DNA of 64,000 nucleotides from Salmonella bongori NCTC 12419 (GCF_000252995.1 NC_015761.1:3720001-3784000); one strand, 5' to 3'. Positions 9,562-19,170 are shown, counted from the first letter of the stretch. Notes: a model not told the origin generated them from the letters alone. A program made the numbers and translations.

Positions 9562-9647
9562 GCCAGTTTCAACGCGGACTGCGCGCAGACCCTGGAGCGT
9601 ACACGAAGTACGTGGCAGGGGCGAGCACAGCCCAGGTTGAAAATGGC
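9562..9647. repeat. MITE-like 86-bp inverted-repeat element between dnaN and recF
   Basis: Ends are GCCAGTTTCAAC (9562-9573) and GTTGAAAATGGC (9636-9647), an 11/12 terminal inverted repeat. The centre forms a hairpin CGTAC-ACGAA-GTACG (9598-9612). No coding potential is visible. The design resembles interspersed non-coding elements of enterobacterial intergenic DNA, but I cannot name the family. It separates two genes that are normally adjacent. Confidence 0.55.
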
Positions 9648-9672
9648 AAGTAAGATAGCCCGATATTTTTCA

Positions 9673-10773
9673 CTACAGCCTCATGGGCATAACAACGTAG
9701 GCTGCGGATTGGGATGCCGCATCTTCAATCTGTACGCTCGAGACAGAGTCAGTCAGCATAATGCGTACGGTTTCGCACTTCAGCGCATTCAGCACATCCA
9801 GCACATAACTGACGTTGAAGCCTATCTCCATCTCCGTCCCGCCGTAGCTCACGTCCAGAATCTCTTCCGCCTCTTCCTGCTCCGGGTTATTGGCGGTGAT
9901 TTTAAGCTGATTTTCACTCACATACAGTCGCACTCCGCGGAATTTCTCATTCGAGAGGATCGCCGCGCGGGCAAACGCCTGCTTGAGAATATCGCAGCCC
10001 GCTTCCAGATGCTTATCCGGGTTCTTCGGCAGAACGCGGCGGTAATCCGGGAATCGCCCATCTACCAGCTTGGAGGTAAAGATAAAATCCCCCACGTGCG
10101 CGCGGATATTGTTGCTACCAATCTGTACACGCAGTGGATTTTCACCGCCGTCAAGCATACGCATCAGTTCAATCACGCCTTTACGCGGTACGATCACTGA
10201 ATGGCTCGGTAAAGAGGCCTCCAGCGGCATTGAACAGACCGCCAGACGGTGGCCGTCGGTCGCGACAGTGCGCAGTTCGCTTCCTTCCGTTTCAAACAAC
10301 ATACCGTTCAGGTAGTAGCGCACGTCCTGATGGGCCATCGAAAACTGGGTGGCCTCAATCAGGCGTTTCATCGTCGCCTGAGGCAGCGTGAATTCCACTT
10401 CGCTTTGCCAGTCATCCAGATTCGGGAAGTCTGCTGCCGGTAAGGTAGACAGCGAAAAGCGACTACGGCCAGAACGCACCAGCATCCGATCGCCCTCCAG
10501 CTGAACGGCGATTTCCGCCCCTTCCGGCAGGCCACGGCAGATATCAAAGAATTTCCGCGCCGGCACGGTCGTAGCGCCGGGTTCATGCGGCTGAGAAAGC
10601 GTAACGCGCGCGACCATCTCCATTTCAAGATCGGTGCCGGTCAGAGAAAGCGTACCGTCCGCTACCTGGAGAAGCAGGTTACCGAGAATCGGCAGCGTAG
10701 GACGTCCCCCCAGCGGGCCGCTGACCTGCTGAAGCGGTTTTAATAAATGTTCACGTTCAACGGTAAATTTCAT
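9673..10773 (-). CDS. dnaN: DNA polymerase III sliding clamp (beta subunit)
   Basis: 366 residues, the exact family length. DnaN forms a ring dimer that tethers Pol III and other clamp-binding proteins to DNA. The sequence begins MKFTVEREHLLKPLQQVSGPLG, contains the three-fold repeated clamp fold (e.g. MLVRSGRSRFSLSTLPAADFPNL; DGRFPDYRRVLP) and ends YVVMPMRL, which carries the partner-binding hydrophobic pocket. Five bases from dnaA, so co-transcribed; also expected to be co-regulated through DnaA autorepression. Confidence 0.99.
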   Translation of the reverse strand: MKFTVEREHLLKPLQQVSGPLGGRPTLPILGNLLLQVADGTLSLTGTDLEMEMVARVTLSQPHEPGATTVPARKFFDICRGLPEGAEIAVQLEGDRMLVRSGRSRFSLSTLPAADFPNLDDWQSEVEFTLPQATMKRLIEATQFSMAHQDVRYYLNGMLFETEGSELRTVATDGHRLAVCSMPLEASLPSHSVIVPRKGVIELMRMLDGGENPLRVQIGSNNIRAHVGDFIFTSKLVDGRFPDYRRVLPKNPDKHLEAGCDILKQAFARAAILSNEKFRGVRLYVSENQLKITANNPEQEEAEEILDVSYGGTEMEIGFNVSYVLDVLNALKCETVRIMLTDSVSSVQIEDAASQSAAYVVMPMRL

Positions 10774-10777
10774 AGGA

Positions 10778-12178
10778 TCACGACGACAATGTTCTGATTA
10801 AATTAGAGAAATCTTCTTTGATATCGTGGCTTTCTTCACGCAGTTGCTCAATCTTGCGACAAGCATGAAGTACGGTAGTGTGATCGCGCCCGCCAAACGC
10901 ATCGCCGATTTCCGGCAGACTGTGGTTGGTGAGCTCTTTTGCCAGCGCCATAGCCATCTGGCGCGGACGTGCTACCGAGCGAGATCGGCGCTTAGAAAGC
11001 AGATCCGCAATTTTAATTTTGTAATACTCCGCCACCGTCTTCTGAATATTGTCGATGGTGACCAGTTTTTCCTGCAACGCCAGTAAGTCGCGCAGCGCTT
11101 CGCGCACAAAGTCGATAGTTATCGCCCGGCCAGTAAAGTTGGCATTGGCAATAACGCGATTCAGCGCCCCTTCCAGCTCACGCACGTTAGAACGTAGACG
11201 TTTGGCAATAAAGAACGCTACCTCGCCTGGCAGACGAATATCGTTTTCGTCCGCTTTTTTCATCAGGATCGCCACACGAGTTTCCAGTTCAGGCGGCTCG
11301 ATCGCCACCGTCAGTCCCCAGCCAAAGCGCGATTTCAGACGATCCTCAACGCCGTTGATCTCCTTAGGATAACGATCCGACGTCAAAATGATCTGCTGAT
11401 TGCCTTCCAGCAAAGCGTTAAAGGTGTGGAAAAACTCTTCCTGCGATCGTTCTTTATTAGCGAAGAATTGGATATCGTCGATCAGTAACGCGTCAACGGA
11501 GCGGTAGTAGCGTTTAAACTCTTCAATAGCATTGTTTTGCAGGGCTTTTACCATATCCTGCACAAAGCGTTCAGAGTGCATATACACTACTTTGGCGTTG
11601 GGCTTGCGCGCCATAATGCCGTTGCCTACTGCATGCAACAGGTGGGTTTTACCCAGCCCGGTACCGCCATAGAGAAATAACGGGTTATAGGCGCCGCCAG
11701 GATTATCCGCCACCTGACGCGCCGCCGCGCGCGCCAGCTGGTTGGATTTACCCTCGACGAAATTATCAAACGTATGTTTAACGTTGACGTTGGAGCGGTA
11801 GGTTGGCTCAGCCGGCGCCGGCACGTTATCCCAGCCCGGACGGGCCGCAGGTGCTACACGCTGCGGCTGCGCCATTGCTGTCTGCGCGGGCGCGACAACA
11901 TTATGCACAGGCGTTTTCAGGGTTTGCGTAACGGGCTTTGTTCCCACTTCAAAACGCAATTGTGGGGCATCCGCGCCGCAGAAGGAGTTAAGTAATCCAT
12001 TAATATTATTAAGGTACTTATCCCTTACCCAATCGAGCACAAAACGGTTTGGCGCATACAAAGCCAGCGTGTTATCGCTCAGTTCCGCCTGCAACGGGCG
12101 TATCCACATACTGAATTCTGTGGCTGGTAACTCATCCTGCAATCGGGCAAGACACTGCTGCCAAAGCGAAAGTGACAC
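10778..12178 (-). CDS. dnaA: Chromosomal replication initiator DnaA
   Basis: 466 residues using the GTG at 12178 (SLSLWQQCLARLQ), the conserved dnaA start, with GGAG about 9 nt upstream. A second in-frame GTG lies four codons earlier. Domain I (DnaB/DiaA interaction, 1-90) and a variable Pro/Ala/Gln-rich domain II (about 90-130) come first. The AAA+ domain III follows, with Walker A GGTGLGKTH near 172 and Walker B LLIDDIQF, then the DNA-binding domain IV with signature GGRDHTTVLHACRKI. It binds the boxes at oriC (47054-47299) and the box in its own upstream region (12445-12453). Confidence 0.99.
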   Translation of the reverse strand: MSLSLWQQCLARLQDELPATEFSMWIRPLQAELSDNTLALYAPNRFVLDWVRDKYLNNINGLLNSFCGADAPQLRFEVGTKPVTQTLKTPVHNVVAPAQTAMAQPQRVAPAARPGWDNVPAPAEPTYRSNVNVKHTFDNFVEGKSNQLARAAARQVADNPGGAYNPLFLYGGTGLGKTHLLHAVGNGIMARKPNAKVVYMHSERFVQDMVKALQNNAIEEFKRYYRSVDALLIDDIQFFANKERSQEEFFHTFNALLEGNQQIILTSDRYPKEINGVEDRLKSRFGWGLTVAIEPPELETRVAILMKKADENDIRLPGEVAFFIAKRLRSNVRELEGALNRVIANANFTGRAITIDFVREALRDLLALQEKLVTIDNIQKTVAEYYKIKIADLLSKRRSRSVARPRQMAMALAKELTNHSLPEIGDAFGGRDHTTVLHACRKIEQLREESHDIKEDFSNLIRTLSS

Positions 12179-12444
12179 GGCGGACTCCACTCGAACAAAA
12201 GTCGATAAATGACAAAGGCTGATACATTAATGATTGTTGGCGCGCGTCGATAAGACCCTGCATGAAGGGTGACGCACGAACCGCTGTCTGCGGTTTTCAC
12301 GGGATCTTTCAAACGATCGCGACTTCACGTGCCCTGAAAGATTTCGTGTTCATGCCTGACCAGGATCGTTTGAAACGATCAGGACCGCGGATCATAGCCT
12401 AAACTGAGCAAGAGATCTTCTGTTTCTCACAGATTCTTCCCGAT

Positions 12445-12453
12445 TTATCCACA
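12445..12453 (+). promoter_or_regulatory. DnaA box in the dnaA promoter region
   Basis: Perfect consensus TTATCCACA, upstream of dnaA by about 270 bp, as expected for the autorepression site between dnaA promoters. Confidence 0.8.
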
Positions 12454-12710
12454 GGATGATCCAAGAATGGATAAGTGTAATCGATCCTGGTGAACTCCTG
12501 TACGCTTTCGCGCGCATATTGAAAAAATTAATACGTAAAGGTGACCAGGCGCCTAAATGATCGCATAAAGATCCAGAGCGATCCTTGCGCTTTACCCGGC
12601 AGTCCGTATAATTCTCCACCCGTCGCGCAATGCCCGTCATATGGCGTCAACGCTGCTTATTTTCCGCACAAAAAGGCGTGGAAAATCGCGGGAAAATAAG
12701 GAAAGAGAAT

Positions 12711-12739
12711 TGACTCCGGAGTGTACAATTATTACAATC
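12711..12739 (+). promoter_or_regulatory. Sigma-70 promoter of rpmH operon
   Basis: -35 TTGACT (12711-12716), 17-bp spacer, -10 TACAAT (12734-12739), about 100 bp before rpmH on the same strand. Confidence 0.8.
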
Positions 12740-12827
12740 CGGCCTCTTTAATCACCCACACTGTGGCGTAAGTCGTTCAAAGTTTGTTCGGGTATACGCA
12801 AAAGTCAGTGAATTTATTCAAGTTTAG

Positions 12828-12980
<153 letters not shown>

Positions 12981-12996
12981 TAAAGCTAACCCCTGA

Positions 12997-13356
12997 GTGG
13001 TTAAGCTCGCATTTCCCAGGGAGTTACGTTTGTTAACTCCCGCTCATTTCACATTCGTCTTCCAGCAACCTCTACGGGCTGGCACGCCGCAAATCACCAT
13101 CCTCGGCCGCCTGAATTCGCTGGGGCATCCCCGTATCGGTCTTACCGTCGCCAAGAAAAACGTTCGACGCGCCCATGAACGCAACCGGATTAAACGTCTG
13201 ACGCGTGAAAGCTTCCGTCTGCGCCAGCATGAGCTTCCTGCAATGGATTTCGTGGTGGTGGCGAAAAAAGGGGTTGCCGACCTCGATAACCGTGCTCTCT
13301 CGGAAGCGTTGGAAAAATTATGGCGCCGCCACTGTCGCCTGGCTCGCGGGTCCTGA
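12997..13356 (+). CDS. rnpA: RNase P protein component
   Basis: 119 residues with a GTG start ([14 protein letters not shown]). It binds the M1 RNA and helps process the 5' ends of pre-tRNAs. The RNA-binding signature RNR motif is seen as [22 protein letters not shown] (about 53-74). Overlaps yidD by 37 bp in another frame, a conserved arrangement. Confidence 0.98.
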
Positions 13357-13577
13357 TAGCCCTTATTCGGGTCTATCAACGCCTGATCAGTCCGCTGCTT
13401 GGGCCGCATTGTCGTTTCACGCCAACGTGTTCAAGCTACGGAATTGAGGCATTGCGCAGGTTTGGAGTGATAAAAGGCAGTTGGTTGACGGTGAAACGCG
13501 TATTAAAATGCCACCCTTTACACCCTGGTGGTGACGATCCCGTCCCGCCCGGACCATTTGATACCAGAGAACACTAA
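13320..13577 (+). CDS. yidD: Membrane protein insertion efficiency factor YidD
   Basis: 85 residues, family length. Small inner-surface protein with the conserved core [31 protein letters not shown] (two Cys) and the [14 protein letters not shown] motif. It assists insertion of membrane proteins alongside YidC. Starts inside the 3' end of rnpA and ends 2 bp before yidC, so translation is likely coupled. Confidence 0.97.
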
Positions 13578-13579
13578 CG

Positions 13580-15226
13580 ATGGATTCGCAACGCAATCTT
13601 TTAGTCATCGCTTTGCTGTTCGTGTCTTTCATGATCTGGCAAGCCTGGGAGCAGGATAAAAATCCGCAACCTCAGACTCAACAGACCACGCAGACAACGA
13701 CCACCGCAGCGGGTAGCGCCGCCGACCAGGGCGTACCAGCCAGTGGCCAGGGGAAACTGATTACGGTGAAAACCGATGTGCTTGATTTGACCATCAACAC
13801 CCGTGGTGGTGATGTCGAACAAGCCTTGCTCCCGGCTTACCCGAAAGAACTGGGCTCCAGCGAACCGTTCCAGTTGCTGGAAACCACCCCGCAGTTTATC
13901 TATCAGGCCCAGAGCGGTTTAACCGGTCGCGACGGCCCGGATAACCCGGCGAACGGTCCGCGTCCACTGTACAACGTCGATAAAGATACGTTTGTACTGG
14001 CCGACGGTCAGAACGAACTGCAGGTTCCGATGACTTATACTGACGCTGCAGGCAACACGTTTACCAAAACGTTTGTCTTTAAGCGTGGCGATTATGCGGT
14101 TAACGTGAACTACAGCGTGCAGAACGCCAGCGAAAAACCGCTGGAAATCTCCACTTTTGGTCAGTTAAAGCAATCCGTCAATCTGCCGCCTCATCGCGAC
14201 ACTGGCAGCAGCAACTTTGCGCTGCATACCTTCCGCGGCGCGGCATACTCCACGCCGGATGAGAAGTATGAGAAATACAAATTCGACACCATTGCCGATA
14301 ACGAAAACCTGAACGTCAGTTCTAAAGGCGGTTGGGTGGCAATGTTGCAGCAGTATTTCGCTACCGCATGGATTCCGCGTAACGACGGCACCAACAATTT
14401 CTACACCGCCAATCTGGGCAACGGCATTGTCGCTATCGGCTATAAAGCGCAGCCGGTACTGGTACAACCAGGCCAGACTGGCGCGATGACCAGCACCCTG
14501 TGGGTCGGCCCGGAAATTCAGGATAAAATGGCGGCAGTTGCACCGCACCTGGATTTGACCGTGGACTACGGCTGGTTGTGGTTCATCTCTCAGCCGCTGT
14601 TTAAACTGCTGAAGTGGATCCACAGTTTCGTAGGTAACTGGGGCTTCTCTATCATCATCATCACCTTTATCGTTCGCGGCATCATGTACCCGCTGACAAA
14701 AGCGCAGTACACCTCTATGGCGAAGATGCGTATGCTGCAGCCGAAGATTCAGGCAATGCGTGAGCGTTTGGGCGATGATAAACAGCGCCAAAGCCAGGAG
14801 ATGATGGCCCTGTATAAAGCGGAGAAGGTTAACCCGCTGGGCGGCTGCTTCCCGCTGATCATCCAGATGCCTATCTTCCTGGCGTTGTACTACATGCTGA
14901 TGGGCTCCATTGAACTGCGTCATGCGCCGTTCGCACTGTGGATTCATGACCTGTCCGCACAGGACCCGTACTACATCCTGCCGATCCTGATGGGCGTAAC
15001 GATGTTCTTCATTCAGAAGATGTCGCCGACCACCGTGACCGACCCGATGCAGCAGAAGATCATGACCTTTATGCCGGTCATCTTTACGGTGTTCTTCCTG
15101 TGGTTCCCGTCAGGTCTGGTGCTGTACTATATCGTCAGTAACCTGGTAACCATCATTCAGCAGCAACTGATTTACCGTGGTCTGGAGAAGCGTGGCCTGC
15201 ATAGCCGCGAGAAGAAAAACTCCTGA
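13580..15226 (+). CDS. yidC: Membrane protein insertase YidC
   Basis: 548 residues. An N-terminal TM anchor (LLVIALLFVSFMIWQAW) is followed by the large periplasmic domain of Gram-negative YidC (about 30-340). Five further TM segments come next, including IIIITFIVRGIMYPLTKAQYTSMAKM with the conserved hydrophilic-groove Arg (about 366), and a basic tail EKRGLHSREKKNS. Inserts small inner-membrane proteins, including the F0 subunit c encoded by atpE in this window, alone or with SecYEG. Confidence 0.99.
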   Translation: MDSQRNLLVIALLFVSFMIWQAWEQDKNPQPQTQQTTQTTTTAAGSAADQGVPASGQGKLITVKTDVLDLTINTRGGDVEQALLPAYPKELGSSEPFQLLETTPQFIYQAQSGLTGRDGPDNPANGPRPLYNVDKDTFVLADGQNELQVPMTYTDAAGNTFTKTFVFKRGDYAVNVNYSVQNASEKPLEISTFGQLKQSVNLPPHRDTGSSNFALHTFRGAAYSTPDEKYEKYKFDTIADNENLNVSSKGGWVAMLQQYFATAWIPRNDGTNNFYTANLGNGIVAIGYKAQPVLVQPGQTGAMTSTLWVGPEIQDKMAAVAPHLDLTVDYGWLWFISQPLFKLLKWIHSFVGNWGFSIIIITFIVRGIMYPLTKAQYTSMAKMRMLQPKIQAMRERLGDDKQRQSQEMMALYKAEKVNPLGGCFPLIIQMPIFLALYYMLMGSIELRHAPFALWIHDLSAQDPYYILPILMGVTMFFIQKMSPTTVTDPMQQKIMTFMPVIFTVFFLWFPSGLVLYYIVSNLVTIIQQQLIYRGLEKRGLHSREKKNS

Positions 15227-15232
15227 TTCGGT

Positions 15233-15310
15233 GTAGGCCGGATAAGGCGAAGCCGCCATCCGGCAAGGCGCGCCGGTCAGCCTGATGGCGCTAACGCTTA
15301 TCAGGCCTAC
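15233..15310. repeat. BIME (two REP units) between yidC and mnmE
   Basis: Two inverted REP units: GTAGGCCGGATAAGGCG...CGCCATCCGGCA and GCCTGATGGCGCTAACGC...TATCAGGCCTAC, in head-to-head order directly after yidC. Confidence 0.85.
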
Positions 15311-15314
15311 AATC

Positions 15315-15343
15315 AAAAGGCGGTCATGTGACCGCCTTTTTTT
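15315..15343 (+). terminator. Rho-independent terminator before mnmE
   Basis: AAAAGGCGGTCA-TG-TGACCGCCTTTT plus further Ts: a strong stem with a U-tract after yidC. It implies that mnmE has its own promoter or relies on read-through. Confidence 0.85.
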
Positions 15344-15367
15344 ATTGCAACAAAGTTGAGACTAACC

Positions 15368-16732
15368 ATGAGCCATAACGACACTATCGTCGCCCAGGCA
15401 ACCCCACCGGGACGCGGTGGCGTCGGTATCCTGCGTATTTCCGGTTTGAACGCTAAAGAAGTCGCTCAGGCAGTGTTGGGCAAGCTGCCTAAACCGCGTT
15501 ATGCCGACTATCTGCCGTTTAACGATGCCGATGGCACCACGCTGGATCAGGGGATCGCACTGTGGTTTCCCGGTCCCCATTCCTTCACTGGCGAAGACGT
15601 ACTGGAGTTGCAGGGGCACGGTGGCCCGGTCATTCTTGACCTGCTGTTAAAACGTATTCTGACGATCCCAGGCGTGCGGATTGCCCGACCGGGCGAGTTC
15701 TCTGAGCGAGCGTTCCTCAACGATAAACTCGATTTAGCCCAGGCAGAGGCGATTGCCGACCTGATCGACGCCAGCTCTGAACAAGCGGCGCGTTCGGCGT
15801 TAAACTCGCTGCAGGGCGCGTTTTCTTCACGGGTTAACCACCTTGTGGAAGCACTTACTCACCTGCGCATCTATGTGGAAGCAGCCATTGATTTTCCGGA
15901 TGAGGAGATCGACTTTCTCTCTGACGGCAAAATCGAAGCACAGCTTAATAGCGTAATAGCCGATCTTGATGCCGTCCGCGCCGAAGCGCGTCAGGGCAGC
16001 CTGCTGCGTGAAGGGATGAAAGTGGTAATTGCCGGACGCCCGAATGCCGGGAAATCCAGCCTGCTCAACGCACTGGCGGGCCGTGAGGCGGCGATCGTCA
16101 CCGATATAGCGGGTACGACCCGCGACGTTTTACGCGAGCATATTCATATCGACGGAATGCCGTTGCATATCATTGATACCGCCGGGCTGCGTGTCGCCAG
16201 CGATGAGGTGGAGCGCATCGGTATTGAGCGCGCCTGGCAGGAGATTGAGCAGGCCGATCGTGTACTGTTTATGGTAGATGGCACCACGACGGACGCCGTT
16301 GACCCTGCCGACATCTGGCCTGACTTTATTGCCCGTCTACCCGCTAAACTGCCGATCACTGTGGTGCGTAATAAGGCGGATATCACCGGTGAAACGTTGG
16401 GTATTAGTGAAGTAAATGGTCACTCACTGGTTCGTCTCTCCGCACGTACCGGCGAAGGCGTGGACGTACTGCGCAGTCACCTCAAGCAAAGCATGGGGTT
16501 TGAGACCAATATGGAAGGCGGCTTCCTGGCCCGCCGCCGTCACCTGCAGGCGCTGGCGGAAGCCGCAGAACATCTGCAGCAGGGCAAAGCGCAGCTACTG
16601 GGCGCCTGGGCTGGGGAACTTCTGGCGGAAGAGCTACGTTTAGCGCAACAAAGCTTAAGCGAAATCACCGGCGAGTTTACCTCCGATGACCTGTTGGGAC
16701 GAATTTTCTCCAGCTTTTGTATCGGCAAATAA
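15368..16732 (+). CDS. mnmE: tRNA modification GTPase MnmE
   Basis: 454 residues from ATG at 15368 (SHNDTIVAQATPPGRGGVGILR), chosen to match the family N-terminus. With MnmG (45054-46943) it installs cmnm5U at the tRNA wobble position. N-terminal folate-binding domain, helical domain, and G domain with G1 GRPNAGKSS (about 226), DTAGLR and NKAD, ending in the conserved CIGK box whose Cys is required for modification. No tryptophanase genes follow it, unlike E. coli. Confidence 0.98.
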   Translation: MSHNDTIVAQATPPGRGGVGILRISGLNAKEVAQAVLGKLPKPRYADYLPFNDADGTTLDQGIALWFPGPHSFTGEDVLELQGHGGPVILDLLLKRILTIPGVRIARPGEFSERAFLNDKLDLAQAEAIADLIDASSEQAARSALNSLQGAFSSRVNHLVEALTHLRIYVEAAIDFPDEEIDFLSDGKIEAQLNSVIADLDAVRAEARQGSLLREGMKVVIAGRPNAGKSSLLNALAGREAAIVTDIAGTTRDVLREHIHIDGMPLHIIDTAGLRVASDEVERIGIERAWQEIEQADRVLFMVDGTTTDAVDPADIWPDFIARLPAKLPITVVRNKADITGETLGISEVNGHSLVRLSARTGEGVDVLRSHLKQSMGFETNMEGGFLARRRHLQALAEAAEHLQQGKAQLLGAWAGELLAEELRLAQQSLSEITGEFTSDDLLGRIFSSFCIGK

Positions 16733-16740
16733 CGTTGTGT

Positions 16741-16814
16741 TGCCCGGTGGCGCAATGCTTACCGGGCCTACAGAACCCGTAGGCCGGATAAGACGTTTAC
16801 GCCGCCATCCGGCA
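16741..16814. repeat. BIME between mnmE and mdtL
   Basis: Two REP units: TGCCCGGTGGCGCAATGC...ACCGGGC and GTAGGCCGGATAAGACG...CCATCCGGCA. Confidence 0.85.
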
Positions 16815-16914
16815 ACAATAATTTCCCATGCGGAAATCACTGTTGTCCAAATGGCAACTCGTCTCACATAACGTCGCCCCGTATTCTTAGCGCCACGCTG
16901 AAAGTGAGGACGCT

Positions 16915-18096
16915 ATGATTCGTTTTTTAATTTGCAGTTTTGCCCTGGTTTTACTTTATCCTGCCGGTATTGATATGTATCTGGTCGGTTTACCCCGTAT
17001 CGCCGCTGATCTAAACGCCAGCGAGGCGCAGCTGCATATCGCTTTCTCGGTCTACCTCGCTGGAATGGCGACGGCGATGCTGTTTGCCGGTAAAGTTGCC
17101 GACCGCTCAGGGCGTAAACCCATCGCCATTATCGGGGCGATAATTTATATCCTTGCATCATTGCTTTGCGCTTCGGCAGAAAGCGGTACACCTTTCCTGG
17201 TGGGGCGTTTTATTCAGGGTGTAGGCGCTGGCTGCTGCTACACGGTGGCATTCGCGATTCTGCGTGATACGCTGGATGATCGTCGACGGGCAAAGGTACT
17301 GTCGTTGCTGAACGGCATTACCTGCATCGTGCCGGTACTCGCCCCGGTGATAGGACATCTGATAATGCTCCAATACCCGTGGCAAAGCCTGTTCTATACC
17401 ATGATCGGCATGGCTGTGGCGGTTTGTCTGCTGTCGGTGTTTGTCCTGCGGGAATCACGCCCGGCAGCACCGTCGCCCTCTGCGAACCCCGCTGAGAATA
17501 CTGAATCCCTGCTAAATCGTTTCTTTCTCAGCCGCCTGGCCATTACCACTCTTAGCGTGTCGGTGATCCTTACCTTTGTGAACACTTCTCCAGTGTTGCT
17601 AATGGAAGTCATGGGGTTCAATCGAGGCGAGTACGCGACCATCATGGCAATGACCGCTGGCGTCAGTATGGCCGTTTCGTTTTCAACGCCGTTTGCTCTG
17701 AGCCTCTTTAAGCCTCGCACCTTAATGCTGGCCTCACAGGGCGTGTTCCTCGCCGCAGGGGGTGTATTAACCCTGGGCACGACTCATACCGTTACGCTGA
17801 TTGGGATAACTCTGGTTTGCGCGGGTTTCTCGGTAGGATTTGGCGTGGCCATGAGCCAGGCGCTGGGGCCATTTGCGCTACGTGCCGGTGTGGCCAGCTC
17901 GGCGTTGGGCATTGCTCAGGTCTGTGGTTCATCGCTATGGATTTGGCTGGCAGCCATACTCGGTATCCATGCGCTGAATATGCTGATCGGGATTCTGATT
18001 GCCTGTAGCATAGTGAGCCTCTTGCTTATCCTCTACATTACCCCTGACAGGTCGGTCTCCGGGCATGAAGAAATCTATCACCAGTCTCGATCTTAA
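16915..18096 (+). CDS. mdtL: MFS multidrug efflux transporter MdtL
   Basis: 393 residues, 12 predicted TM segments. The DHA1 family signature GKVADRSGRKPIAI (motif A, about 60-73) and the drug/H+ antiporter motif C-like region GVGAGCCYTVAF/ VPVLAPVIG are visible. In E. coli MdtL gives low-level chloramphenicol resistance. The 3' end overlaps yidZ by 32 bp. Confidence 0.95.
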   Translation: MIRFLICSFALVLLYPAGIDMYLVGLPRIAADLNASEAQLHIAFSVYLAGMATAMLFAGKVADRSGRKPIAIIGAIIYILASLLCASAESGTPFLVGRFIQGVGAGCCYTVAFAILRDTLDDRRRAKVLSLLNGITCIVPVLAPVIGHLIMLQYPWQSLFYTMIGMAVAVCLLSVFVLRESRPAAPSPSANPAENTESLLNRFFLSRLAITTLSVSVILTFVNTSPVLLMEVMGFNRGEYATIMAMTAGVSMAVSFSTPFALSLFKPRTLMLASQGVFLAAGGVLTLGTTHTVTLIGITLVCAGFSVGFGVAMSQALGPFALRAGVASSALGIAQVCGSSLWIWLAAILGIHALNMLIGILIACSIVSLLLILYITPDRSVSGHEEIYHQSRS

Positions 18097-19024
18097 TTTA
18101 CTGTTATGTTTACAGTTACTGATGCAGGAGCGCAGCGTCACCAAAGCTGCAAAACGGATGAACGTCACGCCGTCAGCGACCAGTAAATCTCTGGCGAAAC
18201 TTCGGGCCTGGTTTGACGATCCGCTGTTTGTAAATACACCGCTGGGCCTGACGCCGACACCGCTAATGGTCAGTATGGAGCAAAGTCTGGCGGAGTGGAT
18301 GCAGATGAGTCATCAGTTGCTGGATAAACCGCATCACGAAACGCCTCGCGGATTAAAATTTGAGCTGGCGGCGGAGTCGCCGCTGATGATGATCATGTTT
18401 AATTCTTTGTCGAAACAGATTTATCAGCGCTATCCACAGGCCACCATTAAGTTTCGCAACTGGGATTATGATTCCCTTGATTCCATTACCCGTGGGGAAG
18501 TCGATATCGGGTTTACCGGTCGTGAAAGCCACCCCCGCTCACGCGAACTATTAAGCCTGCTGCCGTTGTCAATCGACTTCGAGGTGCTGTTTAGCGATCT
18601 CCCTTGCGTCTGGCTACGGGAGGATCATCCGGCGCTACGCGAAACGTGGGATCTGGATACGTTTTTACGCTACCCGCATATCAGTATTCGCTGGGAGCAA
18701 AGCGATACCTGGGCGCTGGATGATGTCCTGCAAGAGATGGGACGCAAACGCCATATCGCCCTGAGCCTGCCGGGGTTTGAGCAATCACTCTTTATGGCCG
18801 CCCAGCCGGATCACACCTTGCTGGCAACCGCACCGCGCTACTGTCAGCATTACAATCAGCTCCACCAGCTACCATTAATAGCGCGCCCCCTGCCTTTTGA
18901 TGCACAACAGCGGGAAAAGCTGATGGTGCCGTTTACCCTGTTATGGCACAAACGTAACAGCCATAACCCCAAGATAGTATGGCTAAGGCAGGCTATTAGC
19001 GCGCTTGGTCGTCGCCTTATTTAA
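18065..19024 (+). CDS. yidZ: LysR-family regulator YidZ
   Basis: 319 residues. N-terminal winged HTH (LDLNLLLCLQLLMQERSVTKAAKRMNVTPSATSKSLAKLR, about 8-48), followed by a two-lobe effector-binding domain with KFELAAESPLMM and VDIGFTGRESHPRSREL. E. coli YidZ has been linked to anaerobic NO protection; the effector is unknown. Overlaps mdtL by 32 bp on the same strand, which suggests co-transcription. Confidence 0.93.
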   Translation: MKKSITSLDLNLLLCLQLLMQERSVTKAAKRMNVTPSATSKSLAKLRAWFDDPLFVNTPLGLTPTPLMVSMEQSLAEWMQMSHQLLDKPHHETPRGLKFELAAESPLMMIMFNSLSKQIYQRYPQATIKFRNWDYDSLDSITRGEVDIGFTGRESHPRSRELLSLLPLSIDFEVLFSDLPCVWLREDHPALRETWDLDTFLRYPHISIRWEQSDTWALDDVLQEMGRKRHIALSLPGFEQSLFMAAQPDHTLLATAPRYCQHYNQLHQLPLIARPLPFDAQQREKLMVPFTLLWHKRNSHNPKIVWLRQAISALGRRLI

Positions 19025-19170
19025 CGACATAAGTTGCCCTCTCAGGCAAAAGCATCACCGTTTAATTAAAGAACCTTCTGAAATTGAATTTTTAGTGCGT
19101 AAAACCTATCCATAATTTACGTTAATGTTACTCTCGTCATTATCACGGCCCATTAATCACGGAGCGAAAA

